A DNA stretch of 64,000 nucleotides from NCBI GenBank assembly GCA_017480485.1, contig JAFVAN010000039.1, positions 1 to 64,000 of the forward strand. The letters are read 5' to 3'. Below, in pieces: positions 63,418 through 64,000 of this stretch. The notes under the pieces were generated by a model, which worked only from the letters and a program-made list of their open reading frames with translations, was not told the origin of the DNA and searched no databases. The DNA comes from Ruminococcus sp. (GTDB lineage Bacteria; Bacillota_A; Clostridia; Oscillospirales; Ruminococcaceae). The translations under genes and the position numbers were made by a program. Each line of letters opens with the position of its first letter. Position 1 is the first letter of the stretch.

Positions 63418-64000
63418 AAACGAACTGATACAAAACGTCACTGCCATGCAGCAGGGGGACAGGAACGCATTTACGGCGCTTTATTACGAATACTATCAGG
63501 CACTGTACTTTTATCTTTTTAAGCTGACAAAGGACAAGCCCACCGCCGAGGACATGACTCAGGAGAGCTTTATCACCTCTATGGAGAAGATAGGCGACCT
63601 AAAGAACCCAGCCGCCTACAAGAGCTGGCTGTTCTCCATCGCCTCGAACTGCGCCAGGAAGCACTTTCGGGAGCAGAACCGCTTCTCGGACTTTGACACA
63701 GACGAGGAGCTGGAGGCGGCCTTTGAGCAGGCCGAGGACTACTCTCAGGGGATGCTGGTGCCTTCGGATTACCTTGAAAACAAAGAGGTAAAGCAGCGGG
63801 TGAAGCAGGCCATCGACTCCCTGCCGGATATGCAGCGCTCGGCCATAATACTGTTCTATTACGAGAATATGCGCATCAAGGAGATAGCGCAGGCGCTTGG
63901 CATAAACGAGAACGCCGTCAATCACAGGCTGGCTGAGGGCCGCCGCGCCATCGCAAAGCAGCTCAGCGACATCCGCTCCGACAACTTCGTATTCATCCCG
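63410..64000 (+). CDS. ECF-type sigma factor, cut by the window edge
   Basis: At least 197 residues, still open at 64000. GTG start at 63410 with GGAGG 8 nt upstream, overlapping the small ORF. Sigma-2 at about 21-88 (AEDMTQESFITSMEKIGDL, SWLFSIASNCARKHF), linker with LVPSDY at 116-121, sigma-4 at about 132-185 (EIAQALGINENAVNHRLAEGR). Given the two fused paralogues at 50.6 and 53.2 kb, a C-terminal sensor or transporter domain may follow beyond the edge. Confidence 0.85.
   Translation, partial: MTENELIQNVTAMQQGDRNAFTALYYEYYQALYFYLFKLTKDKPTAEDMTQESFITSMEKIGDLKNPAAYKSWLFSIASNCARKHFREQNRFSDFDTDEELEAAFEQAEDYSQGMLVPSDYLENKEVKQRVKQAIDSLPDMQRSAIILFYYENMRIKEIAQALGINENAVNHRLAEGRRAIAKQLSDIRSDNFVFIP

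Overview
The window reads as a chromosomal segment of a low-redundancy, moderately GC-rich anaerobic Firmicute of the class Clostridia, most likely Oscillospiraceae/Ruminococcaceae and plausibly Ruminococcus. Support: a spoIIE homologue, paired glgC/glgD, acetate kinase beside tmcAL, a cohesin-like/cadherin-like surface protein, AGGAGG ribosome sites, near-consensus sigma-A promoters (TTGACA-N17-TATAAT), and a PurO-type IMP cyclohydrolase with a stand-alone AICAR transformylase. I saw no rRNA, tRNA, CRISPR array, phage or complete insertion sequence.

Layout. 1-12 kb: surface protein and rhomboid-like protein; acetate kinase (ackA) head-to-head with tmcAL; pantothenate kinase (coaX) with an ECF transporter S component behind a structured leader; polysaccharide deacetylase; chemoreceptor; phosphofructokinase. 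12-16.5 kb: MoxR-DUF58-transglutaminase operon. 16.6-22.6 kb: glycogen operon glgB-glgC-glgD-glgA. 22.8-26.1 kb: spoIIE and rsmA. 26.6-36.8 kb: purine operon purE-C-M-N-O-H(AICAR transformylase)-D, interspersed with a DUF4272 gene, a GH25 muramidase and three paralogous lipoproteins. 36.9-45.8 kb: ychF, small zinc-ribbon and membrane proteins, a MITE-like element, a large FtsX-type permease, an aminotransferase, and mgtE behind a folded leader. 45.8-50.4 kb: Cys-rich and DUF-family proteins, a PRTase-fold protein and birA.

50.4-56.7 kb is the most unusual part. One gene (50639-52471) fuses an ECF-type sigma factor to a transmembrane segment and an extracytoplasmic domain, and has a perfect internal Shine-Dalgarno/ATG at the junction. 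Next to it, in convergent orientation, a 1139-residue protein fuses an ECF-type sigma factor to a complete FtsX/MacB-type ABC permease, followed by its ABC ATPase with an ATGA overlap and preceded by a small overlapping ORF. A third related sigma gene begins at 63410, also preceded by a small overlapping ORF of the same kind, and runs off the right edge. All three sigma domains share an [ILV]P[ES]DY motif between region 2 and region 4. My reading, as inference, is a family of membrane-tethered sigma factors whose sensors are fused in cis, one of them an ABC exporter.

56.9-63.1 kb: cysK with a tandem 25-bp repeat upstream of its promoter, an EAL phosphodiesterase fused to a repetitive beta-helix-like domain, and a two-gene UDP-GlcNAc precursor operon (left-handed-beta-helix protein and glmM). 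Function calls rest on motifs and gene context read by eye; no database search was run.
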